64,000 nucleotides of DNA. Source: DATKDF01 sp963752045. GTDB taxonomy: Bacteria; Acidobacteriota; Vicinamibacteria; Vicinamibacterales; SCN-69-37. The notes under the pieces were generated by a model. It ran no database searches, had not been told where the DNA came from, and saw only the letters and a program-made list of their open reading frames with translations. The stretch covers positions 62,001 to 126,000 of the forward strand of contig CAVVWN010000008.1 of assembly GCA_963752045.1 (NCBI GenBank), read 5' to 3'. Positions 25,570 to 33,662 of the stretch are shown here, piece by piece. The position numbers and the translations under genes were made by a program. Positions within the stretch are counted from its first letter, which is position 1; every line of letters starts with the position of its first letter.

Positions 25570-27066
25570 ATGCTACACTCTCGGCCACCATGCGCGACTC
25601 TCGTCCCCGCCCTGGCCGTGGCGTGGGTGCTCGTCATCGCGCGCGCAGCCGTCTACACGATCTATCCCCACGCGTTCTTCGATTCCGACCAGGCCATCAT
25701 CGGCCTCATGGCCAAGCACCTCTCGGAGGGGCGGGCCTTCCCGCTCCTCCATTACGGCCAGGGGTACCTGCTGGCCGTCGACGCGTGGCTGGCCGCGCCG
25801 TGGTTTCTGCTCCTTGGGCCAACGGTCTTCGCGCTGCGCGTGTCGGTCGTGCTCACGAACCTCGTCGTGGCGACCGTGCTCGTCGCCGGACTGGCGCGGG
25901 TTTCACGCCTGCGGCCCGTCGAGGCGCTTGCGGCCTCGGCGTTCTTCGTCTTCGCGCCCCCATTCACGGCCGCCTCACTCGTCGAGGTCACCGCGAACAT
26001 CGGCCCGTTTCTCTACGTCGCGTTGCTGTGGTTCGTGAGGCGCCGCCCCGTCGCGTTCGGCCTGCTCCTCGGGTTCGGGTTCCAGAACCGCGAGTTCACG
26101 ATCTACGCGCTTCCCGTCGTGCTCCTGGCGGAACTTCTCGAGCGGCGTCTCTTCACGCGTGACGCGGTTCGCCGCTGGGCGCTTGCCGCCGGCGCGTTCG
26201 CCGCCGTCTGGCTCGTGGTCGCGTTGCTCACACCGGTGTCCGACCTCTACGGCCCCGGCACGGCCGGCCAGCCCGTCCCAGGCCCGGCCGGATCGCAGAT
26301 CGACAACATCGCCGTGCGGCTGGCGGTGGATCCGGCCGAGATCGGCGGACGCGCATGGGCCATGGCGTTCGACTACCTGCCGCGTCAGGTGGGCGCGCGC
26401 GCCATCGACAGCACGATCGCCGGCCAGGGACGCGACTGGCTGTGGTGGCCCCTTGGCCTGGCCCTGCTCGCTGCGGCGGCCCGTGCGCTCTTTCTTCGCA
26501 GCCAGGGCGGCCGAAGGGCAGCCGAGGGAGACGGGGCCGCGTTCGCTTTCTACCTGGCCGGCGTCGGCCTCGTCGCGGCCATCGTCTATGTGCTGACTCG
26601 TCCGCTTGCGACCGGGCCGGTCGATCGCTACATGCTGCTCGTGATTTACCTGCCGATCGGAGTGGTAGCGGCGTTTCTCGCGCTCGAGCCGCGCCGGGTG
26701 CTTCGCCACGCGATGGTCGGCCTCATGCTCGTATGGGTCGGGCTCTCGGCGGTCGACCACGTGCGACTGGCGAATCGATACCGGGGCGACCGCGAACCGG
26801 ATCACGTGCAGATGCTCGCCGACGCGCTCGTGGCTCGAGGCATCACCGTGGCCGAAGCCGGCTACTGGCGCGCCTACAAGGTGACGTTCATCGCCCGCGA
26901 GCGTGTCAAGGTAGCCACGACAGACGTCGTCCGCATCGAGGAGTATCAGCGGCTCGCGCGCGAGGCTGGACCAGATCTGGTCGTGATTCGGGAAGGTCCA
27001 CGCGGTGAGTGCCCGGGTGGCGAGCCGGTGGGCATCTGGTGGCTCTGCCCCGGGCCGCGGGACTGA
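25570..27066 (+). CDS. GT39/ArnT-like polytopic glycosyltransferase
   Basis: About 498 residues in the frame containing ATG 25570. The first extracytoplasmic loop carries FFDSDQAIIGLMAKHLSEG, the acidic motif of GT39/GT83 membrane glycosyltransferases that use polyprenyl-phosphate sugars. Around ten hydrophobic segments follow (for example WFLLLGPTVFALRVSVVLT and YMLLVIYLPIGVVAAFLAL). The C-terminus has a soluble part that may read an acceptor. The start is doubtful: TACACT (25574-25579) is followed 10 nt later by ATG 25590, the pattern used by neighbouring genes, but that ATG is out of frame with the protein. Either translation starts elsewhere or one base is wrong near 25600. Donor and acceptor are unknown. 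Confidence 0.75.
   Translation: MLHSRPPCATLVPALAVAWVLVIARAAVYTIYPHAFFDSDQAIIGLMAKHLSEGRAFPLLHYGQGYLLAVDAWLAAPWFLLLGPTVFALRVSVVLTNLVVATVLVAGLARVSRLRPVEALAASAFFVFAPPFTAASLVEVTANIGPFLYVALLWFVRRRPVAFGLLLGFGFQNREFTIYALPVVLLAELLERRLFTRDAVRRWALAAGAFAAVWLVVALLTPVSDLYGPGTAGQPVPGPAGSQIDNIAVRLAVDPAEIGGRAWAMAFDYLPRQVGARAIDSTIAGQGRDWLWWPLGLALLAAAARALFLRSQGGRRAAEGDGAAFAFYLAGVGLVAAIVYVLTRPLATGPVDRYMLLVIYLPIGVVAAFLALEPRRVLRHAMVGLMLVWVGLSAVDHVRLANRYRGDREPDHVQMLADALVARGITVAEAGYWRAYKVTFIARERVKVATTDVVRIEEYQRLAREAGPDLVVIREGPRGECPGGEPVGIWWLCPGPRD
25574..25579 (+). promoter_or_regulatory. -10-like TACACT before the GT39-like gene
   Basis: TACACT ends 10 nt before ATG 25590, which is out of frame with the downstream protein. 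This supports a frameshift shortly after the start. Confidence 0.4.
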
Positions 27067-27092
27067 CGGCCGGGAGCGCGACGGGTCGACGA

Positions 27093-28016
27093 TCAGGCTT
27101 GCCGGTCGAACGCGCGAACGACCGCGTCGTGTCCCCGGCGCGCCCCCGTCTCGAGAACATGGCGTCGCCGCTCCAGCTTGCTGATGTCGAGGCCGGTGAC
27201 GCGAATGGCCGTGACGTCCGCGCGGCCGAGCGGGCCGCGGCCGGCTTCAATCTGGCGGAGGAGCGCCGCATACGGTTCGGCCCGTTCGAGGTACCGTGAG
27301 GCCAGGAGGGGCGAGAGGCGCCGCAGGCGTGGCTCGACGTAGAACCTGTCGAACGACGACGGGCGCGCGCGCATGGCGCCCGAACGCGTGAGCAGGACGA
27401 GGATGTGCGTGTGCCCGTCAGCTTCGGCCGCGGGCACCGGGATCGGCTGGGTCAGCGATGCGTCGAGGTACCGTCGGCCGCCCACGTCGCGCGGCGGGCC
27501 GGCGACGACCGGCATGGTGGCACTCGCCCTGAGCGCCTGCATCAGATCGGCGCCCGTACGGAAGCGCCGCAGTGTTTCGGCCGTACCGGTCTCGACCGCG
27601 GTCGCAAGTACGGCAAGCGGCGCGGGCGAAGCCAGCACGCGCGCCACGTCGAGCCTTTTTCTTTCGACCGCGACCTCGTCGAGCAGGAAGCCCAGGTTCA
27701 CGATCGGGCGGCCGAGGATGGCCCGGCGCATGTCGATGAACGACCGGCTGTTGATGTCCTCGTAGTAGACGGTCGTGCCGATCCGCGCCTGGCCCGCCAG
27801 GAAGTAGGCCCCGTTGATGGCGCCGGCCGATGACCCGTAGACCGCGTCGAACGTCCCGGTGAGCCCGAGCTCCTCGAGCGCCGAGACCATGCCGGCCGAG
27901 ATGACTCCGCGCATGGCGCCGCCTTCGATGGCAAGCGCCACGCTCGCGCCGTCACCGTGCGGCGCGCGGCTGCCGCGCTCGCGGCGCGAGAGGAGGATGT
28001 CGAAGACAGCGGACAT
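27093..28016 (-). CDS. Patatin-like phospholipase
   Basis: About 307 residues from ATG 28016 (28067 is an alternative). The patatin/RssA catalytic elements are in order: oxyanion loop IEGGAMRG, nucleophile elbow VYGSSAGAI, and the dyad Asp in GGRRYLDASL. Members hydrolyse acyl esters of phospholipids or lysophospholipids with a Ser-Asp dyad. No signal peptide is seen, so it is likely cytoplasmic or membrane-associated. It converges with the GT39-like gene (27-bp gap). The C-terminus ends in a basic helical region (DISKLERRRHVLETGARR). The substrate cannot be specified. Confidence 0.88.
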   Translation of the reverse strand: MSAVFDILLSRRERGSRAPHGDGASVALAIEGGAMRGVISAGMVSALEELGLTGTFDAVYGSSAGAINGAYFLAGQARIGTTVYYEDINSRSFIDMRRAILGRPIVNLGFLLDEVAVERKRLDVARVLASPAPLAVLATAVETGTAETLRRFRTGADLMQALRASATMPVVAGPPRDVGGRRYLDASLTQPIPVPAAEADGHTHILVLLTRSGAMRARPSSFDRFYVEPRLRRLSPLLASRYLERAEPYAALLRQIEAGRGPLGRADVTAIRVTGLDISKLERRRHVLETGARRGHDAVVRAFDRQA

Positions 28017-28110
28017 CAGGACCCGTGCAGCAGACACAGTACCCGAAAACACCGGTGCCGGCGCCACGGGGCCGCCCTCGGCCTTTCGGGGTCCAGGGGT
28101 CGCCGGTGGT

Positions 28111-28207
28111 TTGGTTGGCTGGCCACCCGACGCTACAATCGCGGCTCACGACTCACAGATTGAAAGGAGCACCGCATGCTGGGAGACAAGCTGGGAAGTA
28201 ACGGCTC
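28111..28207 (+). pseudogene. Promoter, ribosome site and first codons of a lost gene
   Basis: TTGGTT (28111-28116), 17 bp, TACAAT (28134-28139), then AAAGGAG (about 28163-28169) and ATG 28176 form one of the best promoter/ribosome-site sets in the window. It opens a frame beginning MLGDKLGSNGSQR. That start resembles, from memory, small conserved proteins beginning MLGEKIGE. It breaks off after about 10 codons against the 3' end of the acetamidase gene; the further frame only reads that gene's antisense. This looks like a gene deleted except for its control region. Confidence 0.4.
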
Positions 28208-29251
28208 TCAGCGCGTGAAGATGCCCTTGGGCATCTTCACGTGCACGCCGAGATTGGGCAGGTCCACGAGCTGCGTGATCGCGACGTCGCCGGCGATGCT
28301 CGTGAGCTGGTACGCCTGCTTCGGCGTCAGACCCTTCTCGCGCGCGAGGAAGTCGACCATCTCCTGAATCGCGGTCTTCGTTGCCACGGTGAGGTCCGGG
28401 TCGGTGGCCATCGAGATGTAATGCGTGGCCGTCTCCGCCCGCGGCCACGTCAGGGACAGGTCCTTGCGCACGATGAGCTGGAGGCGGCCCCGGAGTGACG
28501 TCTCGATTGCCGTCTGGTTGACCTCGCCGTCGCCCTGGGCGGCATGTCCGTCGCCCACCTCGAAGAGCGCCCCCGGCACGAACACCGGAATGAACAGCGT
28601 CGACCCGGCCACGAGCTCCTTGTTGTCGAGGTTGCCTGCGTGCCGGCCCGGCGGATTGCTGCTCACGCGCCCAAGATCCGGTGCCGGCGCCACGCCCATG
28701 CTGCCGAAAAACGGGCGCAGCGGGATGACGATGCCAGGCAGGAATTCGGCGGTCATCGATTCGCGGTCGAAGGGGATGATCGTCGACGGGCCGCGGGGCT
28801 CGCAGTTCTCACGCACGTAGCCGCTGCACCCGTTGTAGCCGTAGTCGATGGGCAGGTCGATCGAGAGCACCCGCACTTCGAGCACGTCGCCAGGCTCGGC
28901 GCCTTCCACGTAGACCGGGCCGGTGAGGATGTGACCGCCGGGCCCGCGCATCTCATGGCCGCTCGGGAAGGCCTCGACCACCGCCCGGAGCGAGTCCTGA
29001 ATCTTCTGTGCGGCGACGCCCGCCCGCTCGAGGCCCTGCGGCGTGTTGGTCAGCAGCGTATCCACGTCGATGATGTCGCCCGAGGTGATCCGCAGCACGG
29101 GCGACGTCTCGGACCAGTAGTGGCCGTATGCCACCGTGGACGGTGTGGCCTCGAGCCGGTGCGTGCGGGGTGACTGGGCCGCGCTCGCGGCGGACCACGC
29201 GACGAGCGCCATCGTGGCGAGTGAACCGATCGAAAGGGCTGGCGTGTGCAT
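28208..29251 (-). CDS. Exported acetamidase/formamidase family protein
   Basis: A 347-residue protein with a signal peptide (SIGSLATMALVAWSAASA). It matches the FmdA/AmdA family: VAYGHYWSETSPVLRITSGD, GHILTGPVYVEGAEPGDVLE, PFFGSMGVAPA and PPGRHAGNLDNKEL, followed by LFIPVFVPGALFEVGDGHAA with the conserved GDGHA motif. The family hydrolyses short amides, releasing ammonia; the exported form may act on other amides. ATG 29251 is preceded by TAGAAT at 6 nt and lacks a Shine-Dalgarno. The coding end contains a perfect inverted repeat (28214-28241). It lies 51 bp downstream of the P1 peptidase gene on the same strand but has its own -10-like box. Confidence 0.88.
   Translation of the reverse strand: MHTPALSIGSLATMALVAWSAASAAQSPRTHRLEATPSTVAYGHYWSETSPVLRITSGDIIDVDTLLTNTPQGLERAGVAAQKIQDSLRAVVEAFPSGHEMRGPGGHILTGPVYVEGAEPGDVLEVRVLSIDLPIDYGYNGCSGYVRENCEPRGPSTIIPFDRESMTAEFLPGIVIPLRPFFGSMGVAPAPDLGRVSSNPPGRHAGNLDNKELVAGSTLFIPVFVPGALFEVGDGHAAQGDGEVNQTAIETSLRGRLQLIVRKDLSLTWPRAETATHYISMATDPDLTVATKTAIQEMVDFLAREKGLTPKQAYQLTSIAGDVAITQLVDLPNLGVHVKMPKGIFTR
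28214..28241. repeat. Perfect 13-bp inverted repeat inside the acetamidase 3' end
   Basis: CGTGAAGATGCCC and GGGCATCTTCACG pair around a TT loop. It encodes the last residues of the acetamidase (HVKMPKGIF). Confidence 0.7.
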
Positions 29252-29257
29252 GGCGAG

Positions 29258-29263
29258 ATTCTA
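29258..29263 (-). promoter_or_regulatory. -10-like TAGAAT, leaderless arrangement
   Basis: On the minus strand TAGAAT ends 6 nt before ATG 29251 of the acetamidase gene. Confidence 0.55.
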
Positions 29264-29302
29264 GCCCGGCGTTCCCTTGCGCTGACGAAGCCCCGGGGCG
29301 CC

Positions 29303-30481
29303 CTACCAGCCAGGCCCCAGGCGGCTGTACTTCCTGAGCACCTCTCGCAGACGGTCGTGCGGCAGCGCGTACACCGTGATTCCGTTCCGGCCCGTCATCG
29401 TCTCGGCCGCGACGAGGGAATTGACGATGGCCTCTTCGGTGGCTTCGATCGTGGCGGTAAACAAGGGGCTGAGCACGCCGTTGGGCAGCATCTGGATGTC
29501 CACGGGTCTACCCGAGGACTGCGCCGCGCCCGGATTGGCCGTCGAGAACGCGATGAAGATGTCGCCTGAGCCGTTCGACGCCGTGCCCCCGAGGCGCGCG
29601 ATGCCCATCGGCACCCGCCGCGTGATCCGCTCGAGCTGGTGCGGAAGCAGGGGAGCATCAGTTGCGACGACGACGATGATCGATCCTTCGCGCGCGTCGT
29701 CGTCTTCGCGGGCGGGCCCGGTGCGCAGAAGGTCGGTGATCTCCCGGCCCACCGGTACGCCCGCGATCGTCAGCTCGCGACGCGACCCATAGTTGGCCTG
29801 CGCGAGCACGCCAACTGTGTAGCCCTCGATCCTGCGCGAGGCCGTGCCGATGCCGCACTTGAACCCGTGGCAGATCATGCCGGTGCCGCCGCCCACGTTG
29901 CCTTCGGCGACCGGGCCGGACCGCGCGCCGTTGAGCGCGGCGAAGACGTGGGTCTCGCGCACGTGAAAGCCGGCGCTGTCGTTGAGCACGGCGTCCGACG
30001 TTTCACCGACGACCGGCTGATGCCAGGGGATGTCCACCTTCAACTCGTTGTCGAACCACGCGAGCACCGCGTCGCGAACGGTGCCGACGCTGTAGGTGTT
30101 CGTGATGGCGACCGGGCCGCCGAGGACCCCGCCTTCGGCAACCCAGGCCGTGCCGGTGAGGTCGCCGAACCCGTTGCCGGCAAACCAGCCTGCGAAGACC
30201 GGCTGCCAGCGTTTGCCGTTGGGCAGAACAACCGTGACGCCGGTGCGGACCGCCCCGGCGCCGTCGCCGGAGATGATGGTCGCGTGACCGACCTCGACGC
30301 CTGCCACGTCCGTGATGGCGTTCAGTGGCCCGGGCGCGCCGTCGAACGGCACGCCAAGGTCACGTGCGCGAGGTCTCGAGGCAGGTGCCTGCTGAGCCGA
30401 GGGGACGCTGTCGAGAGAGAGGCCTGCCAGGATCAACGACATCCAGAGAACGTGTACGAGCCGGTTCGCCGGTGGTCGCAT
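29303..30481 (-). CDS. Exported P1 family peptidase (DmpA-like aminopeptidase)
   Basis: A 392-residue protein with a signal peptide (LVHVLWMSLILAGLSLDSV, cleavage near SAQQ). P1 features: PGPLNAITDVAGVEVGHATI, GNVGGGTGMICHGFKCGIGT, and the autoprocessing site EGSIIVVVATDAPLLP, where the family self-cleaves between Gly and Ser (Ser267) to free a Ser nucleophile as in DmpA. These are Ntn-type aminopeptidases acting on L- or D-amino acid amides and beta-peptides. Length is typical for the exported subgroup. TACACT lies 15 nt before the ATG on the minus strand. With the neighbouring amidases and D-aminoacylase it suggests recovery of unusual peptides or amides outside the cytoplasm. Confidence 0.88.
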   Translation of the reverse strand: MRPPANRLVHVLWMSLILAGLSLDSVPSAQQAPASRPRARDLGVPFDGAPGPLNAITDVAGVEVGHATIISGDGAGAVRTGVTVVLPNGKRWQPVFAGWFAGNGFGDLTGTAWVAEGGVLGGPVAITNTYSVGTVRDAVLAWFDNELKVDIPWHQPVVGETSDAVLNDSAGFHVRETHVFAALNGARSGPVAEGNVGGGTGMICHGFKCGIGTASRRIEGYTVGVLAQANYGSRRELTIAGVPVGREITDLLRTGPAREDDDAREGSIIVVVATDAPLLPHQLERITRRVPMGIARLGGTASNGSGDIFIAFSTANPGAAQSSGRPVDIQMLPNGVLSPLFTATIEATEEAIVNSLVAAETMTGRNGITVYALPHDRLREVLRKYSRLGPGW

Positions 30482-30523
30482 GGGCGTCGGGTCCAGAGTG
30501 TAAACCGGGAGCGCTCGCCGCGA

Positions 30524-32014
30524 TCAGCGAGGCGCCGCCTGGTAACCGGGCAGGGACAACGCTTCCAGTTCGGCGAACCTGGGATCGGCAGTGAGCGCCC
30601 GGTAGGCCGGGTGCATCCGCAGTCCGAAGACCCCGATGGTGTACCTGCCGGCTGACGCGCCGCGAAAAGCGTCGAAGGCCTCATCGAGCCGGCCCAGCCG
30701 CCCGAGCAGCCGGCCCCGGTCGAACCCGGTTGCCGGATCGGCCGGGTCGAGCCGGTGGAGCTTCGCCTGCCGATAGCGCTGCAGGGCCTCTTCGTGGCCG
30801 ACGGCCGCGAGGTCCGCCTCGAGCTGCATGGCCAGGTCGAAGGCGCCGAGGTGCCTTTCGAAGAGCGCCCAGGAGGCGACGGCCGCCTCGAGCTGCCCGT
30901 CGGACTCCTCGATGTCGGCCAGAAGCTCCAGCGCGTTGGTCGATGCGCGGTCGAACCCCAGTGCGCGCTCGCAGAGCGCGCGCGCCTCGTCGAGGTTCTT
31001 GCCCGCGAGGAACAGGGTCCGTGCAAGCACCAGGTGATAGCGGGGCGAGGTCGGCTCGACAGAGAGCGCGCGTCGTGCCGCGTCGATCGCCTCCGGGAAA
31101 CGCCCATCGCGGCGCAGCCCGCGCGCGAGCAGGTCGTAGGCGAGCGCATTTGCCTCGTCGAGCGCGATCGCCCGGCGCAACTCGGGCTCGGCTTTCTCGA
31201 GGCCGCCGCCGAGCTGCAGATACACGGCGCCCAGGGCCAGGTGGGCCTCGGACAGGTCCGGATCGAGCGACAGCGCAGTGGAGGCCGCTCCCTGAGCACG
31301 CTCGATGGCCTCCGAGTACGAGATGTGACTGCTGAGGAACATCGCCACGTAGGTATGCGCGAGCTCCGCCCACGCCCTGGCGAACGCAGGATCGGCCCGG
31401 ACCGCTCTCTCGAATTCGTCCCGCGCCATGGGCAGGGTCACTTTCGAGCCCTGAGCTATCAGGTACCGGCCACCCAGGTAGGCGCCGACGGCCTCCTGGT
31501 TGTCCGAACCGACCGACGGCGAGGCCTGAATGTCGTCGCGCGCAAGCCAGGTGACGGCCGACAGCAGCAGAACGGCCAGCCCGACGAGCGCGGCCGTGTA
31601 CCACGCCCGGCCAGTCCGCGCGGGGACCGGTCCGGCCGCGATGTCTTCAACCGGCGGCGAGGTGGTCACCTCGGCGATGAACTGGTAACCCTGGCGGGGG
31701 ATTGTGGCAATGAACGACGGGCTCTTCGTCGAATCACCCAGAAGCTTGCGCAGCAGTGACACGTGCTGCGCCAGGTTGACTTCGTCGACGAAGACGCCGG
31801 GCCACACGAGCTCCATGAGCTGGTCCTTGGTCACCGTCCGGCCGGCGCGCAGGACGAGTGCCGAGAGGATGTCGAACGCTTTCGAGGACACCGGCAGCAC
31901 GTCGCCGTCGCGGGTCAGGCGCCGGCCGCGCGTGTCGAGCTGGAACGGCCCGAACCAGAAGGAGGTGGGCTCGCCCGATTCGCCGACGCTCTGCGATCGT
32001 GGTAGTTCGTGCAC
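30524..32014 (-). CDS. Winged-helix (OmpR-type) TPR membrane regulator
   Basis: About 496 residues from GTG 32014. Residues about 15-105 form an OmpR-type DNA-binding domain without a receiver: FGPFQLDTRGRRLTRDG, RAGRTVTKDQLMELVWPGV, VSLLRKLLGDS and IATIPRQGYQFIAEV. One membrane segment follows (AALVGLAVLLLSAVTWLA, about 130-147), then a periplasmic or cytoplasmic array of tetratricopeptide repeats. This CadC/ToxR-like layout with TPRs is very common in Acidobacteria. The output genes are unknown; the divergent msrB-msrA operon (150 bp away) is a candidate target because they share an intergenic region. Confidence 0.85.
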   Translation of the reverse strand: MHELPRSQSVGESGEPTSFWFGPFQLDTRGRRLTRDGDVLPVSSKAFDILSALVLRAGRTVTKDQLMELVWPGVFVDEVNLAQHVSLLRKLLGDSTKSPSFIATIPRQGYQFIAEVTTSPPVEDIAAGPVPARTGRAWYTAALVGLAVLLLSAVTWLARDDIQASPSVGSDNQEAVGAYLGGRYLIAQGSKVTLPMARDEFERAVRADPAFARAWAELAHTYVAMFLSSHISYSEAIERAQGAASTALSLDPDLSEAHLALGAVYLQLGGGLEKAEPELRRAIALDEANALAYDLLARGLRRDGRFPEAIDAARRALSVEPTSPRYHLVLARTLFLAGKNLDEARALCERALGFDRASTNALELLADIEESDGQLEAAVASWALFERHLGAFDLAMQLEADLAAVGHEEALQRYRQAKLHRLDPADPATGFDRGRLLGRLGRLDEAFDAFRGASAGRYTIGVFGLRMHPAYRALTADPRFAELEALSLPGYQAAPR

Positions 32015-32164
32015 GGTTTCCTGACTCGGAGTGTCCGCCAACGAGTATCTGCGCCGCCGCCTGGCTTGGCAAGCGGGAACCCTCCACGGGCGGGCCGCTG
32101 CCCGGGGTCTCGACCAGCGACACCATCCGGCGCTGGCCGGCGTCTGAGGAGGTGGGGCAGGCTG

Positions 32165-32575
32165 ATGAACCGAGACAAAACCGACTTTCCCGTGACCAGG
32201 TCCGATGCCGAGTGGCAGGAGACGCTCTCGCCGAGCGAGTACCAGGTGCTGCGGCAGCACGGCACCGAACGGGCGGGCACGAGCCCGCTCAACGTCGAGA
32301 AGCGGTCCGGCACGTTCCGATGCGCCGGTTGCGGTCAGCCCCTCTTCGAATCGTCCACCAAGTACGAGAGCGGCAGCGGCTGGCCCAGCTTCTACGCGCC
32401 GCTCGAGGGCGCCGTGGGCACGACGTCGGACCGCAGCCATTTCATGACGCGCACCGAGGTGCATTGCAGCAACTGCGGCGGGCATCTGGGGCACGTGTTC
32501 GAGGACGGCCCGCAACCGACAGGTCTGCGATACTGCATGAACGGCGTGGCGATGAAGTTCGACCCTCAGCCATGA
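32165..32575 (+). CDS. msrB: Peptide-methionine (R)-S-oxide reductase
   Basis: A 136-residue enzyme that reduces methionine-R-sulfoxide in proteins. Zinc-binding pairs CAGCGQP and CSNCGGHLGHVF are present, as are the substrate region SGWPSFYAPL and the catalytic Cys124 in RYCMNGVAM. There is no signal peptide, so it is cytoplasmic. ATG 32165 has AGGAGG about 12 bp upstream. The stop overlaps the msrA start (ATGA), giving translational coupling. With MsrA it covers both sulfoxide stereoisomers. Divergent from a winged-helix/TPR regulator that may control it. Confidence 0.96.
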   Translation: MNRDKTDFPVTRSDAEWQETLSPSEYQVLRQHGTERAGTSPLNVEKRSGTFRCAGCGQPLFESSTKYESGSGWPSFYAPLEGAVGTTSDRSHFMTRTEVHCSNCGGHLGHVFEDGPQPTGLRYCMNGVAMKFDPQP

Positions 32576-33147
32576 ACACCACCCACGCGGTCAACGGCAC
32601 GTCGTTCGCCCCGCCGTTCCCGGACGGCCTCGAAATGGCCGTGTTCGGCATGGGCTGCTTCTGGGGCGCGGAGCGCAAGTTCTGGCAAACGCCAGGTGTT
32701 CACACCACGGCCGTGGGCTACGCCGGCGGCCGCGTGAAGAACCCCACCTATCGTGAGGTGTGCTCGGGGCTCACCGGTCACGTCGAGGTGGTGCTCGCCG
32801 TCTTCGATCCCGCGAAGGTCACCTACGAGGCGCTGCTGAAGGTGTTCTGGGAAAACCACGATCCGACGCAGGGCATGCGTCAGGGCAACGACCACGGCAC
32901 GCAGTACCGGTCGGTGATCTACACGTACTCCGACGCGCAGAAGGCCGCCGCCGAGCGCTCGAAGTCCGCGTTTCAGCAGGCGCTCTCCGCACGAGGCTAC
33001 GGCCCGATCACGACCGAGATCGCCGATGCGCCGGCCTTCTACTACGCCGAGGAGTACCACCAGCAGTACCTCGAGAAGAACCCGAACGGGTACTGCGGCA
33101 TGGGCGGCACGGGTGTGACCTGCCCGGCGCCGACGACTGCGGCCTAA
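32572..33147 (+). CDS. msrA: Peptide-methionine (S)-S-oxide reductase
   Basis: A 191-residue enzyme reducing methionine-S-sulfoxide. The active site GMGCFWGAE contains Cys29. VGYAGGRVKNPTYREVCSG and WENHDPTQGMRQGNDHGTQY are family hallmarks, with YCGMGG near the C-terminus for resolving chemistry. Start ATG 32572 overlaps the msrB stop. The stop TAA (33145-33147) is formed by the first bases of the adjacent repeat element (CTAACC), so the native C-terminus may have been trimmed or capped by the insertion. Confidence 0.96.
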   Translation: MNTTHAVNGTSFAPPFPDGLEMAVFGMGCFWGAERKFWQTPGVHTTAVGYAGGRVKNPTYREVCSGLTGHVEVVLAVFDPAKVTYEALLKVFWENHDPTQGMRQGNDHGTQYRSVIYTYSDAQKAAAERSKSAFQQALSARGYGPITTEIADAPAFYYAEEYHQQYLEKNPNGYCGMGGTGVTCPAPTTAA

Positions 33148-33298
33148 CCGCGGTGGCCCCGGTGGCCACATGCGTTGCCGTTCTCACGGTATCCCCAAGG
33201 GGCCGGCTTCAGCCGGCCCACCGCGGGGCGGGCTGAAGCCCGCCCCTCCGACACCCGACGACGCATCGGTTTCGTCAACGCAAGTGGCCGCCGGGGTC
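33144..33298 (+). repeat. MITE-like element, copy A
   Basis: Terminal inverted repeats CCCCGGTGGCCACATGCGTTG (split here as 33157-33177) and its partner at 33276-33296 (CAACGCAAGTGGCCGCCGGGG) enclose two internal palindromes: GGGCCGGCTTCAGCCGGCCC and GGCGGGCTGAAGCCCGCC. The outer end CTAACC gives msrA its stop. A reverse-oriented relative lies at 61887-62065. No transposase is encoded. Confidence 0.75.
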
Positions 33299-33330
33299 AT
33301 GGTCGTCGCGGGCAACGTCGCCGTGTTGAC

Positions 33331-33534
33331 ATGTATCTAGTGTCGGCGGGCGTCGTGGCTGCGTGGATATCTTCGGCCTGGCTGGCGACGCTGCTCCACG
33401 AGGTCAGGCCGGTCGACGCGGTCAGTTTCGGCGGCGCCGTCCTCATCGTCTCCGTCTGTGCCGTGGCCGCCTGCCTGCCGGCCGCCGGACGTGCCTCCCG
33501 TGTCGATCCGGCCCGGACGCTCCGGGCTGAATAG
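33331..33534 (+). pseudogene. C-terminal remnant of a MacB/FtsX-type (ADOP) permease
   Basis: 67 codons from ATG 33331 match only the last membrane segments and tail of acidobacterial ADOP permeases: LATLLHEVRPVDAVSFGGAV, a hydrophobic stretch (LIVSVCAVAACLPAAG), and the end RASRVDPARTLRAE. The intact gene at 40644-43055 ends in the same way (RRAARIDPVEALREE). The missing part, more than 700 residues, would have lain where the MITE-like element now sits, so a deletion associated with the repeat is likely. Not expected to be functional. Confidence 0.7.
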
Positions 33535-33662
33535 GCACGAAGTGCCCGGTTCCGGCCTCGTGCTTGCCAATTTGCAGCAAGGGCTGTTGTAATACCCGGA
33601 TTCACCCCCGTTTGGTAGTGTTCGTTTCCCCGCTCCGGCGGGCACGAAGGAGAACTGTGGAC

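Noticed and set aside
28176..28367. A 63-codon plus-strand gene starting at the strong ribosome site
   Set aside because: Beyond about 10 codons it is the exact antisense of the acetamidase 3' end with no codon signature of its own; kept only as a remnant.
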